From assembly GCA_016125265.1 (NCBI GenBank), contig WGMC01000028.1, positions 1-64,000 of the forward strand: a stretch of 64,000 nucleotides of DNA, given 5' to 3'. Source of the stretch: Planctomycetaceae bacterium (GTDB taxonomy: Bacteria; Planctomycetota; UBA1135; GCA-002686595). Shown one piece after another: positions 6,711 to 16,497 of the stretch. The position numbers and the translations under genes are program-made. The notes beneath the pieces are model-generated. The model did no database searches, was not told the DNA's origin, and saw nothing but the letters and a program-made list of their open reading frames with translations. Each line of letters begins with the position of its first letter. Position 1 is the first letter of the stretch.

Positions 6711-9700
6711 GTGGCGCACTCTCGGATCCCCATCGCCATTGCCCTCGTTGCGGCCGCGGCGGCCGTAGCCGTCGTGGTGCGCCCGGCGCCCCGCCAGGAC
6801 CCGGCGGGCGAACTGCTGCGGGCGCCCCAACGGGCCCTCGGCGCCACGAGTGTGCCCCTCGCGTACTTCGCGCCGGGGCCCGGGGTGCCGGTGCCGGCGT
6901 CGTTGGCGGATGCGGTGGAGCGCGAACTCGCCCTGCGCTCGGACCTGGCCGCGGCACGCCGGGGCGACGAGGACCTCCTCGAACGCGCGGCCGAGCGCCT
7001 TCGATCGCCGGATTGGCGCGAGTGTGTGCTGGCGCTCGACGGAATGGCGCGGGCGGCGCTCCTCGCGCGGCTCGACGCCGCGGCGCGTGTGCCCCTCGTG
7101 GACGGTGCCCTCGCCGCTGCCGAGCACCCGCATCCCAACGTGCGCGCGGCGGCGCTCGCGGCGCTCGTCGCCCTCGACGGGGCGGAGGCGTATTGGTCGG
7201 ACCCGCACACGCACGGGATCGGGGAACCGCTTTCGGAAGCGCGTGTCGCCCTGGCGCAACTCGCGGGCGCGGATCGCACGGCGCGGAGCGCCGCGGTCCT
7301 GGCGGCGTTGCTCGCGGACGCCGACGCGGGGGTGCGGAGCGCGGCGGACGGTGCCCTCGCGCAGCAACTCGCTGGCGACGCGGTGCCCGCCCACGTTTTC
7401 GAGCTGGCCGCGGCGCGACTCTTGGCCCTCGAAGCGCCCCAAGCCGAGTCGGAGCTGCACAACTTCATCGAGGAGCTCGGCCGCCGGCGCGTCGGGCCAG
7501 CGGTGTTGCTCGCGCTGCTCGAACGTGTCCCCAGCTTGGACACACGCACCGCCGAGGACCAAAACCACCAGCGCGCCGCGATCGCTCCCGATGCGGCGGC
7601 GCGGCGCGAAGTGCGGGCCCTCTTGAGCGCACTGATCTACGCCGCCGGCGGTGTGGGCGATGCCGAGGATCTGGTCGGCGCATGGTTCGCCGCGGCGCGT
7701 TGGATCTCGACGCGTCAGGCGCTGTTCGCGCGCGTGGAGAGTTCGCGCGACCGCGACCTCGGCGAGCGCCTGTTCCGGCTCGGTGCCCTGATCCACCGCG
7801 TGGGCCCCGCTCCGCGCCCCGGGTTCCGCTCGTCCCACCGGGAATCCGAGGCCGAGCACGCCTGGTACCGGCTTGCGGAGGGCGACGACCTCGTGCGCAG
7901 CCTTGGTGTGGGGCCACAACTGCTCGGGATCGCGCTCGAGATCCTCGGGACCGAGCGGTTTCTCGAGCTCCTGCGGCCGGGTGCCGAGCGGCGACTCGAA
8001 CGCTCGCCCGCGGCGTTCGAAGGCCACTGGATTGCACTGTCGCGCGCTGCGAAACCGTGGCCCGCGGCGAGCCTCGCGGAGTGGCTCGATCTGGCCCGGG
8101 ACGTGCGCATCTGGCCCGAGGGCCTCGTGGACGCGCTCGAATCGAGTGCCATCGGCGGCGACGCGGTCGCGGCCGGGGGTTTGGTGCGGCTGCTCGAGGA
8201 GGCCTCGGGGCCTGCGGTGGATTCGGCGTTCATAACACTCGCGCGCCTCGAGGATCCGCGGCCTTGGCACCGGGCTCTCGCTCGGCACGTGCTCGAGCAA
8301 CCGGCGGACGAGCGCGGGCCGCTCCTGCGCCGCCTGATCGACCGCCATCCGGTGTTGCCGCTCCGCGAGGCGCTGGTGGAGCTGGGCGGTCGCGGCACGT
8401 TCGAACGGGAACTTGCGCTCGAACTCCTGCGGCCGTTCCCCGCCGACGACGCGCTGTTCTTCGAGTTGTCGCGCTGGTTGTTCGAAGAGGTGCACAACTT
8501 GGACGGCGGCGAGCCGCGCGAACGCGCGCAGGCCGCGCGCATCGCGACGGCCATCGTCGACACGATGCTCGTGCTCGCGCCGCCCGAACGTGTGCTCGAG
8601 AGCGCCACGCTCGCGCTCGAACACTCGATCGGCCGCAGCGCCGAGTTGGGCCGCCGCGCCGTGCGCGCCCTCGGCGAGAGCGAAGCGGGCCGCGCGCTGC
8701 TCCTCGAGCACACGGGCGCCGCGACAGACCGCGAAACGCGCCTCGAGGCGGCCGCGGCGCTCGCGCGCGCGGGCGCGGGCGAAGGCGCGATCGACCCGCT
8801 GTTGCGCGGCTTCGAAAGTGTCCCCCAGGACCTCCAATTGCGCCTTCTGGAGGCGTTTGCGACCACTCCCGGCTCCGAACTCGACCGCTTCTACCTCGAC
8901 TTGGCGCGGGGCCGCGCTCCCGCCGGAGGCCGCGAACGCGGAGCGCGTGTGCACGGCGATCTGGTGCACGGCGCCTTCGCGGTGCTGCCGCGCCGCGCCG
9001 TGGATCCGGCCGACGTGGTGCCGATCGTGCGCGGGTACCGCGATCTCAACCTGCTGCTCGCGGGATTGCAGTGCCTGGGTGCGCTCGGCGCGCGCGATGC
9101 CCTGCGCGAACTGTGGGCCGAGTACGCTGCGGGTGCGCCCGACGCCGGGAACGCCGGCGGCGCCGGGAATGCTGGCAGCGCGGGGAATGCTGGCAGCGCC
9201 GGGAATGCTGGCAGCGCCTGGCCGCCCGCGGGCGAGGAAGCCCGCGACGTGGTGCGCGGCCCGCTCCTCGCCGCACTCGCCGAATCCGGCGCGCTCGACG
9301 ACGGACCCATCGAGGGCGACGCGCCGCTCGCACTGTTCGCCGCGCCCTTGGAAAGGGCGGAGGCCGACCTCCTGCGCCGCTTCGCGCGGCGCCCCATGGC
9401 GTCGGTCGTGTTCTCGTGGCGCGCCGAGTTGCAGGGGCTGCGCGCGCTGTTGCAGCACGGCGCGCTCGACCGCTCCATGGCGGGGCTCGCGGGTTACGAG
9501 CGCCTCGACGGGCGCCTCGTGCTGGAGTTGGCGGAGCTTGCGCGGCGCACGTCGTCGTCGCTCGCGGGCGAGCGCCGGGACCGCGCCCAACGTGTGGCGA
9601 TGGAGCTGGCCGAGGCGGCCGTGGTGGCGCTCGCGGGGGAGGGTTCCGGAGCGCGCTCGGCGTTGACCGACGCGCGCGCCCTCGTGCTCGAACTCGCCGG

Positions 9701-10118
9701 TCTCACGGGCGAGCACCGGCGCGCCGCGGAACTCGCGCGCGGATTGGCGGACGCCTTCGCCGCGGGCGAGTTGGACGCGCGGGCGGTGGAGCCCCACGCG
9801 GAGTCGGACGACGTGGGCCGGGGGCGCTCGCCCGTCGCCTACTGGCGGTTCCTCGCCGCGGAGCACGAGGCCCGGGCGCGCCTGCTCGACGGGGACCGCG
9901 ACGGCGCCAGGGAGCACCTCGTGGACGCGCGCGAGTGGGCTCGGCACTCCGCGGCGGCCCGCGCGCGGCTCGTGTCGTTCGAACTCGAGTGGGAGCTCGC
10001 CGAAACCCCACCGGGCGCCGGAGCGGAGGACCCGGCCCACGCGCCGGACACCCCGGAGAACGGCGCCCGCGGTCCCGAACCCGCGGCGGAATCGCCGACC
10101 CGGGCCCGGTATCCTTGA
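6711..10118 (+). CDS. Large exported or membrane-anchored HEAT-like repeat protein
   Basis: The 1135-residue product starts at a GTG. The N-terminus MAHSRIPIAIALVAAAAAVA is a signal peptide or single anchor, so the bulk is probably periplasmic. The body is almost all amphipathic alpha-helix pairs rich in Leu, Ala, Glu and Arg, for example HPNVRAAALAALVALDG and DAGVRSAADGALAQQL, which is the pattern of HEAT repeats. Residues about 812-835 form a low-complexity insert made of four AGNAGx hexapeptides. No catalytic motif was found. HEAT proteins usually serve as binding scaffolds; the partner is unknown. A 42-base gap separates it from thyX. Confidence 0.7.
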   Translation: MAHSRIPIAIALVAAAAAVAVVVRPAPRQDPAGELLRAPQRALGATSVPLAYFAPGPGVPVPASLADAVERELALRSDLAAARRGDEDLLERAAERLRSPDWRECVLALDGMARAALLARLDAAARVPLVDGALAAAEHPHPNVRAAALAALVALDGAEAYWSDPHTHGIGEPLSEARVALAQLAGADRTARSAAVLAALLADADAGVRSAADGALAQQLAGDAVPAHVFELAAARLLALEAPQAESELHNFIEELGRRRVGPAVLLALLERVPSLDTRTAEDQNHQRAAIAPDAAARREVRALLSALIYAAGGVGDAEDLVGAWFAAARWISTRQALFARVESSRDRDLGERLFRLGALIHRVGPAPRPGFRSSHRESEAEHAWYRLAEGDDLVRSLGVGPQLLGIALEILGTERFLELLRPGAERRLERSPAAFEGHWIALSRAAKPWPAASLAEWLDLARDVRIWPEGLVDALESSAIGGDAVAAGGLVRLLEEASGPAVDSAFITLARLEDPRPWHRALARHVLEQPADERGPLLRRLIDRHPVLPLREALVELGGRGTFERELALELLRPFPADDALFFELSRWLFEEVHNLDGGEPRERAQAARIATAIVDTMLVLAPPERVLESATLALEHSIGRSAELGRRAVRALGESEAGRALLLEHTGAATDRETRLEAAAALARAGAGEGAIDPLLRGFESVPQDLQLRLLEAFATTPGSELDRFYLDLARGRAPAGGRERGARVHGDLVHGAFAVLPRRAVDPADVVPIVRGYRDLNLLLAGLQCLGALGARDALRELWAEYAAGAPDAGNAGGAGNAGSAGNAGSAGNAGSAWPPAGEEARDVVRGPLLAALAESGALDDGPIEGDAPLALFAAPLERAEADLLRRFARRPMASVVFSWRAELQGLRALLQHGALDRSMAGLAGYERLDGRLVLELAELARRTSSSLAGERRDRAQRVAMELAEAAVVALAGEGSGARSALTDARALVLELAGLTGEHRRAAELARGLADAFAAGELDARAVEPHAESDDVGRGRSPVAYWRFLAAEHEARARLLDGDRDGAREHLVDAREWARHSAAARARLVSFELEWELAETPPGAGAEDPAHAPDTPENGARGPEPAAESPTRARYP
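9144..9215 (+). repeat. Four in-frame 18-bp repeats (AGNAGS/AGNAGG hexapeptides)
   Basis: Unit gccgggaatgctggcagc; the first copy is diverged and the last three are near identical. The length is a multiple of three, so the reading frame of the HEAT-like protein is kept. It probably forms a flexible linker and may vary in copy number. Confidence 0.85.
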
Positions 10119-10160
10119 GGGCCCGCGGGCGTCCCGCACGCGGCCAGTGCGAGACACCCA

Positions 10161-10967
10161 TTGACACAAAAAAGCGCCTCCCAAGTGGACCGGCCCGACG
10201 GCGCCGCCCTGACCCTCGACGACGACATCGGTTTTGTCGCGCTGGTGGACCGCATGCAGGCGGATCCCGCCCTCAAGGTCGTCAACGCGGCGCGCATCAG
10301 CTACCGGCGGCAGACCGGCGGCTTCGACCAGAAGGACCAGAAGCTGGCCGGGTTCCTGTGGCAACACGGCCATACGTCGCCGTACCGGCACAGCTTCTTC
10401 ACGTTCCACTGGAAGGCGCCGCTGTTCGTGTTCCGCCAGGCCTTCAAGTACCAAGTGGGCTCGGGCTGGCGCGAGTACGAGCTCGAAGGTGTCAGTGTGC
10501 AGGCCGAGGTGTTCGACGTGCTGTTCGACACGGACAAGGGCTGCAGTTGGAACGAGATCTCCGGGCGCTACGTGAACTGGGAGCCCGAGTTCTACGTGCC
10601 GCGCCGCATGCGCGCCAATCCGCCGCACGGCAACAAACAGGCGTCCGATGAACTCGGCGACGACTACGACCACGAGGCGGAACGGCAGCGCATGCTCGCC
10701 GAGTGCGAGCAGGCCTACGCGCTCTACCGCAGCCGTCTCGAACGCGGCGTGGCGAAGGAAATCGCGCGCATGCTGCTGCCCCAGAACCTCTACAGCCAGG
10801 CCTACTGGACCGTGTCGCTGCAAGGGGTGATCCACTTCCTCGAGCAGCGGCTCGCCAAGGACGCGCAGTTCGAGATCCGCTGTTACGCCGAGGCCATGTA
10901 CAACCTTTTGGCCGAGGACCTGGAGCGCCTGGGGCTCACCCGCGAGCGGCTCGCCAACGGGCTGTAG
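10161..10967 (+). CDS. thyX: Flavin-dependent thymidylate synthase-like protein, divergent
   Basis: ThyX makes dTMP from dUMP with methylenetetrahydrofolate and FAD/NADPH. The 268-residue product keeps the ThyX framework: VVNAARISYRRQTGGF, GHTSPYRHSFFTFHWKAPLF, the segment SGRYVNWEPEFYVPRRMR, NKQAS, and the C-terminal ARMLLPQNLYSQAYWTVS. The classical RHR signature is replaced: residues 92-101 read RQAFKYQVGS. A TTG at 161 bases into this block (10161) is the best-placed start, without a strong ribosome-binding site. It may be a functional divergent subclass or a ThyX-fold protein with another role. No thyA is in the window. Confidence 0.8.
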   Translation: MTQKSASQVDRPDGAALTLDDDIGFVALVDRMQADPALKVVNAARISYRRQTGGFDQKDQKLAGFLWQHGHTSPYRHSFFTFHWKAPLFVFRQAFKYQVGSGWREYELEGVSVQAEVFDVLFDTDKGCSWNEISGRYVNWEPEFYVPRRMRANPPHGNKQASDELGDDYDHEAERQRMLAECEQAYALYRSRLERGVAKEIARMLLPQNLYSQAYWTVSLQGVIHFLEQRLAKDAQFEIRCYAEAMYNLLAEDLERLGLTRERLANGL

Positions 10968-11043
10968 CCGGCAGGGGTTTCGCTTGAACCGCGCGGCTCG
11001 CTCCGCCGTTGGCCCACCAGATCCACGCCCGTTCGATCCCACC

Positions 11044-11964
11044 ATGCGCCGCACGTCGAAATCCGGGCCCACGGCCCTTCGCTGGAGCCTCGGTGTCCTC
11101 GTCTGCGCCGTTTGGGCCTGGTTCGCGGCCGACGCGCGGCCCCACGCGCATGCCCAGCAGGACGCCCAAGAGGATCCGCAGCCGAGTCCGGTCTCCGGCG
11201 CGCGCGCGGAGCTGCTGGCGGCGCTCGAGGCTCAGGGTGTGCACCTGGACCCGACCAGCGGCGTGGTTTCGATCGCCGCACGTGTCCTCGTGCGCGACGA
11301 GCTGCTCGAGTACCTGCTGGTCGGGCGCGGCGGCGCGGCGCACGAGAGTCTCTTCGGCACCGACGTGTCGGCCAGCGCGGTCCACACGGCGATGCTGCTC
11401 GCGGGCTTCGAGAGCGGCACGAACGCGCGTTGGGTGCCGAATCCACTCGGCGCCGAAGTGGGCGCGCGGCGGCCCTCCTTCGACGTGTTGCCGCCGGTGT
11501 CCGCGCCCAACGGGCCCGACGTGCACCTCTACGCGGCCTGGCGCGACGGGGACGAGCTCTACTTCTTCCGCGTGGACGACCTGATCGCGGACCTCTCCAG
11601 CGGCCGCGCGATGCGCCGCCACGGTTGGGTGTACTTGGGTTCGCGCGAGGTGCCGGCGCGCGCGGGGCAGCCCGGCGGTTTTGCCGCGGACGTGCTCGGC
11701 AACTTCATCTCGGTGAGTTTCTTCCAGGAGGGCACAACTCTGGCGACCGCCGCGCTGCCGGAGTGTTTGGACCAGACCATTTGGGCCGCCAATCCCTGGC
11801 TCGTGCCCGAACGCGACCAGCCCGTGCGGTTCCTGCTGTCGCCGAAGCCGCTTTCGTCCCTGCCCGAGGCCCTCGCGGACCTGGTGCCGCGGCTCGTCGA
11901 CACACCGGCGGAAGCTCCGCCCGAAACGTCGGCCGAAGTGTCAGGGCCCGACGGCGATGGCTGA
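11044..11964 (+). CDS. Secreted YdjY-domain protein
   Basis: The 306-residue product has a twin-basic N-terminus, a hydrophobic core and an Ala-rich cleavage region near ARPHAHAQQ, so it is probably exported. Residues about 95-290 follow the pattern of the YdjY family: an N-terminal EHESLL-like segment (AHESLFGTDV), then AVHTAMLLAGF, a segment HLYAAWRDGDELYFFRVDDL, HGWVYLGSR, NFISVSFFQEGT, and a terminal segment with a conserved Pro and RFLLSP. YdjY proteins are common in Planctomycetota and other phyla and have no settled function. The gene overlaps the next one by eight bases, so co-transcription is likely. A TTG at 10984 is an alternative but less likely start. Confidence 0.72.
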   Translation: MRRTSKSGPTALRWSLGVLVCAVWAWFAADARPHAHAQQDAQEDPQPSPVSGARAELLAALEAQGVHLDPTSGVVSIAARVLVRDELLEYLLVGRGGAAHESLFGTDVSASAVHTAMLLAGFESGTNARWVPNPLGAEVGARRPSFDVLPPVSAPNGPDVHLYAAWRDGDELYFFRVDDLIADLSSGRAMRRHGWVYLGSREVPARAGQPGGFAADVLGNFISVSFFQEGTTLATAALPECLDQTIWAANPWLVPERDQPVRFLLSPKPLSSLPEALADLVPRLVDTPAEAPPETSAEVSGPDGDG

Positions 11965-13108
11965 ATCCAAGCCGCACTCCGCGGCCCGCGGGCTGCTGGC
12001 CCAGGCGCTGGTGGCACGGGGCGCCACGCGGCTGGCCACGGGGCTTTTCCTGGGTGTGGCCGCGGCGGCGCTGCTGCTCGCGATCTTGGTGTGGTCGTCG
12101 CCAGCGGTGTCCAGGCCGGGCGATTCGCCGGACGGCCTGCTGCTGGCCGCGATCGTGGGGGCGGCTGCGGCCGCGGCGACCTGGCTCGGCACGGCGCTCT
12201 CGCGCGCCGAAGCCCTGGTGCGGGCCGACCGGGCGTTGTCCCTGGGCGGGCTGTTCGAAGCGGCGGTGCAGGGTGCGGAGCGGCCGGGTCCGTTCCAGGG
12301 GCTCCTCGAGGGCGAGGTGCGTCGGCGGGTGCGACTTCGGTCCCTGCGCGGGGCGCTCGAGCAGCCCTGGGGGCCGGCGCTGCTCGGCGCCCTGGCGGCG
12401 CTCTGGTGCCTGTTCGCGGCCGTGGACGGCGCCCGGCGGCAGGGGGCCGAGGGCGACCGCCGCAGGTTGCTCGCGCGGGCGGCCCAGGCCCTCGCCGCCG
12501 CGGCCGCGGGCGACGGAACGGGACAGGACGTGGATCTCGAGCTCGGTCGGCTGGCACGCCAGGCCGAATCCGCGGCCCGGGCCCCCGGACGCGATGGGCC
12601 AGAGGAACTCGAGTCGATGCGGCGCGAGCTGGCGGACCTCGCCCGCACGCTCGATCCCACGGATCCTGTGGCCGAACGGGTGGAACTGGCGCGGCTGGCG
12701 CTCGGCAGCGGCTCTGCCGGCGAGCCGTCCGGCGGCGCGAAGCCCGAAGCGGCTTCGCCTCGGGAGCCGGGCGCCGCGCCCGACGGGGCGGGGCCCGAAC
12801 GTCCGTCCGACCGGGAGGCGACGGCCAATGCGGCGGGCTCCGTGGAGGGCGCCGCCGTCGCCGCGCGGCACGGTGGGGGAGTGCGCGGGGGAGTGCGCGG
12901 GGGAGTGCGCGGGCTCGCGAGGTCGGAGGACGCGCCTTCTCCCACGTCGCCAATCGCGCCGCGCGACGGCACGCCGAGCGGCTTCGACCGCGCCGCCCTG
13001 GCGGCCCCGCCGCGGGCGGGACGGCTGGCCCAGGAGGCCGCGCTCGTGGCGGCTTGGGTGGCGCGCGCCGCGGCCACGGGCCCCGCGAACGCGGGCCCGC
13101 CGCGCTGA
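11957..13108 (+). CDS. Membrane protein with long Ala/Gly/Arg-rich tail, function unknown
   Basis: I do not recognise this 383-residue protein. It has three likely membrane segments, about residues 27-46, 61-78 and 138-155. Between them lies a helical region that resembles the N-terminus of DUF4175-type proteins (RADRALSLGGLFEAAVQ), but that match is weak. The rest (about 160-383) is a low-complexity, mostly charged helical tail. Around residues 307-321 it contains a GGVR tandem encoded by 12-bp repeats at 12875-12912. It overlaps the YdjY gene, which suggests a shared envelope role. Confidence 0.6.
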   Translation: MAESKPHSAARGLLAQALVARGATRLATGLFLGVAAAALLLAILVWSSPAVSRPGDSPDGLLLAAIVGAAAAAATWLGTALSRAEALVRADRALSLGGLFEAAVQGAERPGPFQGLLEGEVRRRVRLRSLRGALEQPWGPALLGALAALWCLFAAVDGARRQGAEGDRRRLLARAAQALAAAAAGDGTGQDVDLELGRLARQAESAARAPGRDGPEELESMRRELADLARTLDPTDPVAERVELARLALGSGSAGEPSGGAKPEAASPREPGAAPDGAGPERPSDREATANAAGSVEGAAVAARHGGGVRGGVRGGVRGLARSEDAPSPTSPIAPRDGTPSGFDRAALAAPPRAGRLAQEAALVAAWVARAAATGPANAGPPR

Positions 13109-13193
13109 GCTTCCGGCGCTCCTTACGTACCGCGGCCTTGCCCGGGGGGCGGCCAAGCGTTGTCCTATCGGGCCCTCCGCCGCGAACCCGCCC

Positions 13194-14453
13194 ATGACAA
13201 CGCCCCCTGCCGCCTCTCCGCCCGCTCCCCAAACCCTGGGTGTCTGGCTGGTGGGGGCCCGCGGTTCCATCGCCACGGCGGTGGCCGTGGGCCTCGGCGC
13301 GCTCGTGCGGGGCCGAGTGCCGCCGGTGGGTCTGGTCAGCGAGAGCGCGGCCCTGCGCCAGTTGCCGCTGGTGCCGTGGAGCGCACTGGTGCTCGCGGGC
13401 AACGAGGTGCGCTCGGGCAGCCTGCGCGCGGCCGCGTCCGAGTTGGTCGCCGCCCACATCCTGCCGGCGGAACTCGTGGCCGACGCCGGGCCCGAGCTGG
13501 ACGCCGCGGACGCGCGTGTGCGGCCGGGGCTGGCGGTGAGCGCGGCGCCTGGCGCGGCCGAACCGCGCGATGCGTTCGAGGCGGAGGCGCGCCGCCTGGG
13601 CTCCCTGCCGCCGCGGGATCAGATCGCGGCGATCCGCGCCCAACTCGAGGCCTTCCGCGCATCGCTCGGCGGCGCCCCCGTGCTGGTCGTCAACGTGGCG
13701 AGCACGGAGGCGTGGCGCGAGGCGCGCGCGGAATGGAGCGACCTCGCGGCGTTCGAAGCTTCCTTGGACCGCGGCGAACGGCCGCCGGCGTCGATGCTCT
13801 ACGCCTACGCCGCCTTCGCGTCCGGCTGCGCCCATGTGAACTTCACGCCGAGCCTGGGATCGACACCGGGCGCGCTGCGCGCATTCGCGCGCGCCAAGGG
13901 TCGTGTGCACGCGGGCAGCGACGGCAAGACGGGCGAAACGCTCCTCAAGACGACGCTGGGGCCGATGTTCGCGGCGCGCGCGCTCAAGGTGCTCGCCTGG
14001 CAGGGGTACAACATGCTCGGCAACCGCGACGGCGAGGTGCTCGCCGATCCGGCGCACAAACGTGTGAAGGTCGAGAGCAAGGACGAGGCCCTGCGCCAGT
14101 TGCTGGGCGACCCGGGCCTGCACAGCCACGTCGCCATCGACTACGTGCCGTCCCTCGGCGACTGGAAAACGGCGATGGACTACGTGCACTTCGAGGGCTT
14201 CCTCGGTGCGCGGATGAGCCTGTCGTTCACGTGGCACGGATCCGATTCGGCGCTCGCCGCGCCACTAGTGCTGGACTTGGTGCGGCTCGCGGAGCTCTCC
14301 CAGCGGCGCGGCGAAGTGGGCGAGCTCGTCCACCTCGCGAGTTTCTTCAAGTCGCCCCTTGGCGGCGGAACCCACGACTTCGCGGCCCAATACCGCCTTC
14401 TGCTCGCTTGGGCCGCGAAGTGCGCGCCGGGGGAATCCCATGGCACACGCTGA
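13194..14453 (+). CDS. ino1: Inositol-3-phosphate synthase
   Basis: The enzyme converts glucose 6-phosphate to 1L-myo-inositol 3-phosphate using bound NAD, the first step to inositol lipids and solutes. The 419-residue product has the N-terminal Rossmann loop GARGSIATAV (residues about 21-30). The catalytic core motifs are NVASTEAW, VNFTPSLGSTPG, SDGKTGETLLKTTLGPMF, LAWQGYNMLGNRDG, and VKVESKDEALRQLLG with the conserved lysines. Length and motifs fit the shorter prokaryotic form rather than the eukaryotic form of over 500 residues. It overlaps the peptidase gene by 14 bases. Confidence 0.9.
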   Translation: MTTPPAASPPAPQTLGVWLVGARGSIATAVAVGLGALVRGRVPPVGLVSESAALRQLPLVPWSALVLAGNEVRSGSLRAAASELVAAHILPAELVADAGPELDAADARVRPGLAVSAAPGAAEPRDAFEAEARRLGSLPPRDQIAAIRAQLEAFRASLGGAPVLVVNVASTEAWREARAEWSDLAAFEASLDRGERPPASMLYAYAAFASGCAHVNFTPSLGSTPGALRAFARAKGRVHAGSDGKTGETLLKTTLGPMFAARALKVLAWQGYNMLGNRDGEVLADPAHKRVKVESKDEALRQLLGDPGLHSHVAIDYVPSLGDWKTAMDYVHFEGFLGARMSLSFTWHGSDSALAAPLVLDLVRLAELSQRRGEVGELVHLASFFKSPLGGGTHDFAAQYRLLLAWAAKCAPGESHGTR

Positions 14454-16374
14454 CCAGGCGGCGGGCCTCGCCCGCGCGGCGCTGGCCGAGGCGCGCGACC
14501 GGCTCGAACGTTTTGCCGCGAGCGCGGGCGCGGGCCGCTTCGACGAGGTCGCGGCCGAGTTCGACGCCATCACACGTCCCCTCGACGGGATCGCGGACCG
14601 CATCGGGCTCTACCTGCACGTGCATCCCGATGCAGCCGTGCGCGATGCGGCGCGGGAGTGCCAGCGCGAGATCGAGGCGTTCGTTTCCGAGTTCGGCCTC
14701 CACCGCGGTGCGTACGCGCGGCTCGCGGCGCTCGACCCCGCGGAGTCACAAGACCCGCTGGCGCAGCGCCTCGTCAAGCGCGCGCTCCGCGAGTTCCGCC
14801 GCAGCGGGGTCGACAGGGATGAGCGCACCCGCGAGGAGATCCGCAGCCTGCGCGAACAGTTGGTGGCGATCGGCCAAGCTTTCGAGGAGAACATCGTCAC
14901 CGGTGGGCGCAGCTTCCGCATCGAAGAGGGACACCGCGGACTGCTCGGCCTGCCCGAGGACTTCCTGCGCTCCCACCCGGAGGAGCAGGACGGCTCGGTC
15001 ACTCTCGGCACGGACAGCGCCGACCGGGTGCCGATGTTGATGTTCGCCGAGCGCGACGATCTGCGTGCGGCCTACTTCGTGATCTGCCAGAACCGCGCGG
15101 TGCCCGTCAATCTCGACGTGCTGGTGCAGATGATCGCCAAGCGGCACCAACTGGCGGCTCTGCTGGGTTATCGCTCCTACGCCGACTACGTCACCGAGGA
15201 CAAGATGAGTGGCTCGGCCGCCGGCGCCCGCGACTTCGTCGAGCGTGTGATCGAGCGCGTTCGGCCCCGCGCACTGGCCGAGGTCGAGGAACTGCTCGAG
15301 TGGAAACAACGGCATTGCGAGGAGACCGGGCGGCCCTATCGGCCTTGGCTCGAGGAGCACGAGCGTCTCTTCCTGACCGAGAAGCTCAAGGCCGAGCGCT
15401 ACCGCGTCGACGCGCGCGAGGTGCGGCCATACTGCTCGTTCGAGAGTGTGAAGCGCGGTGTGATCGCGACCGCGGAGGCGCTCTACGGTGTCCGCATCGT
15501 GCGTTGTCCGGATGTCGACACGTGGCATCCGTCGGTCGAGACCTACGAACTCTTCGCCCAGGACGGCGCGCGTCTGGCGCGGTTCTACCTCGACCTCTTC
15601 CCGCGGTCCGACAAGTACACCCACGCCGCGATGTTCTCCCTCGGCGCCGGAGTGGCGGGGCACTCGCTTCCGGAGGCGGCCCTCGTCTGCAACTTCCCGG
15701 AACCCAAGGACGGGGATCCCGGGCTGATGCTCTTCGACGAGGTCACCACCTTCTTCCACGAGTTCGGCCACCTCTTGCACCACCTGTTCGCGGGGTCCCA
15801 GCGTTACCTCGCGTTCAGCGGCATCGCGTGTGAGATGGACTTCGTCGAAGTGCCCAGCCAACTCTTCGAGGAGTGGGCCTGGGACAGCGGCGTGCTCGCG
15901 TCCTTCGCGCGCCATCACCAAACCGGGGAACCCATCCCCGCCGAACTGGTGAATCGCATGCGCGCGGCCGAGGAATACGGCAAGGGCTTGCACGTGCTCG
16001 TGCAGATGCACTACGCCCTTCTGTCGCTCGAATACTTCGACGGCGATCTGAAGGGCCGCGACGTCACGCAGATCGCGATCGATGCAAAGCGCCGCCTCCT
16101 GCCGATGCCGCACACCGAGGGAAGCTACTTCCACGCGGCGTTCGGCCATTTGGAGGGGTATTCGGCCATGTACTACACGTACATGTGGTCGCTCGCGATC
16201 GCGAAGGATGTGCTCGGGCGCTTCGAAGGTCGGCTCATGGATACGTCCGTCGCCAACGCCTGGCGCGAAACCGTGCTCGCACCGGGTGGATCCGCGGATG
16301 CCACCGCGATGGTCAGCGCGTTCCTGGGGCGCGGCAGCGATCTCGATGCATTCGAGCGCTGGTTGGCGAAGTGA
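14440..16374 (+). CDS. M3 family oligopeptidase (thimet/oligopeptidase A-like zinc peptidase)
   Basis: The 644-residue cytoplasmic enzyme has no signal peptide. The zinc site HEFGH is at residues 440-444 within FFHEFGHLLHHLFAG, and the third ligand is Glu470 in FVEVPSQLFEEW, as in thimet oligopeptidases. The C-terminal segment SYFHAAFGHLEGYSAMYYTY contains the family's substrate-binding Tyr and His residues. It probably degrades short peptides, including cleaved signal peptides. The ATG at 14440 lies inside the end of the inositol synthase gene. A longer reading from 14359 is possible but would overlap more. Confidence 0.9.
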   Translation: MAHADQAAGLARAALAEARDRLERFAASAGAGRFDEVAAEFDAITRPLDGIADRIGLYLHVHPDAAVRDAARECQREIEAFVSEFGLHRGAYARLAALDPAESQDPLAQRLVKRALREFRRSGVDRDERTREEIRSLREQLVAIGQAFEENIVTGGRSFRIEEGHRGLLGLPEDFLRSHPEEQDGSVTLGTDSADRVPMLMFAERDDLRAAYFVICQNRAVPVNLDVLVQMIAKRHQLAALLGYRSYADYVTEDKMSGSAAGARDFVERVIERVRPRALAEVEELLEWKQRHCEETGRPYRPWLEEHERLFLTEKLKAERYRVDAREVRPYCSFESVKRGVIATAEALYGVRIVRCPDVDTWHPSVETYELFAQDGARLARFYLDLFPRSDKYTHAAMFSLGAGVAGHSLPEAALVCNFPEPKDGDPGLMLFDEVTTFFHEFGHLLHHLFAGSQRYLAFSGIACEMDFVEVPSQLFEEWAWDSGVLASFARHHQTGEPIPAELVNRMRAAEEYGKGLHVLVQMHYALLSLEYFDGDLKGRDVTQIAIDAKRRLLPMPHTEGSYFHAAFGHLEGYSAMYYTYMWSLAIAKDVLGRFEGRLMDTSVANAWRETVLAPGGSADATAMVSAFLGRGSDLDAFERWLAK

Positions 16375-16410
16375 CGGGCTGACTGCCTGACGGGCGCGGG
16401 GGAATGGGGA

Positions 16411-16451
16411 AGGGCGCCGCCCCTCGCCCGGTTGCGGTGGAACGGCGCCCT
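16411..16451. terminator. Hairpin between convergent genes
   Basis: AGGGCGCCG at 16411-16419 pairs with CGGCGCCCT at 16443-16451. It lies in the 123-base gap between the converging peptidase and lipoprotein genes. The long loop and missing T-tract make it a weak candidate for a bidirectional terminator. Confidence 0.4.
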
Positions 16452-16497
16452 CGCGGATGGCTCGCTGGTTCTCTGGGCCCTCGGGCCCCAGCGCTGC

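Noticed and set aside
6483..11072. Minus-strand open frame of over 1500 codons opposite the HEAT-like and thyX genes
   Set aside because: Composition follows the third-codon bias of the plus-strand genes; no domain or export signal. ThyX and HEAT readings are well supported.
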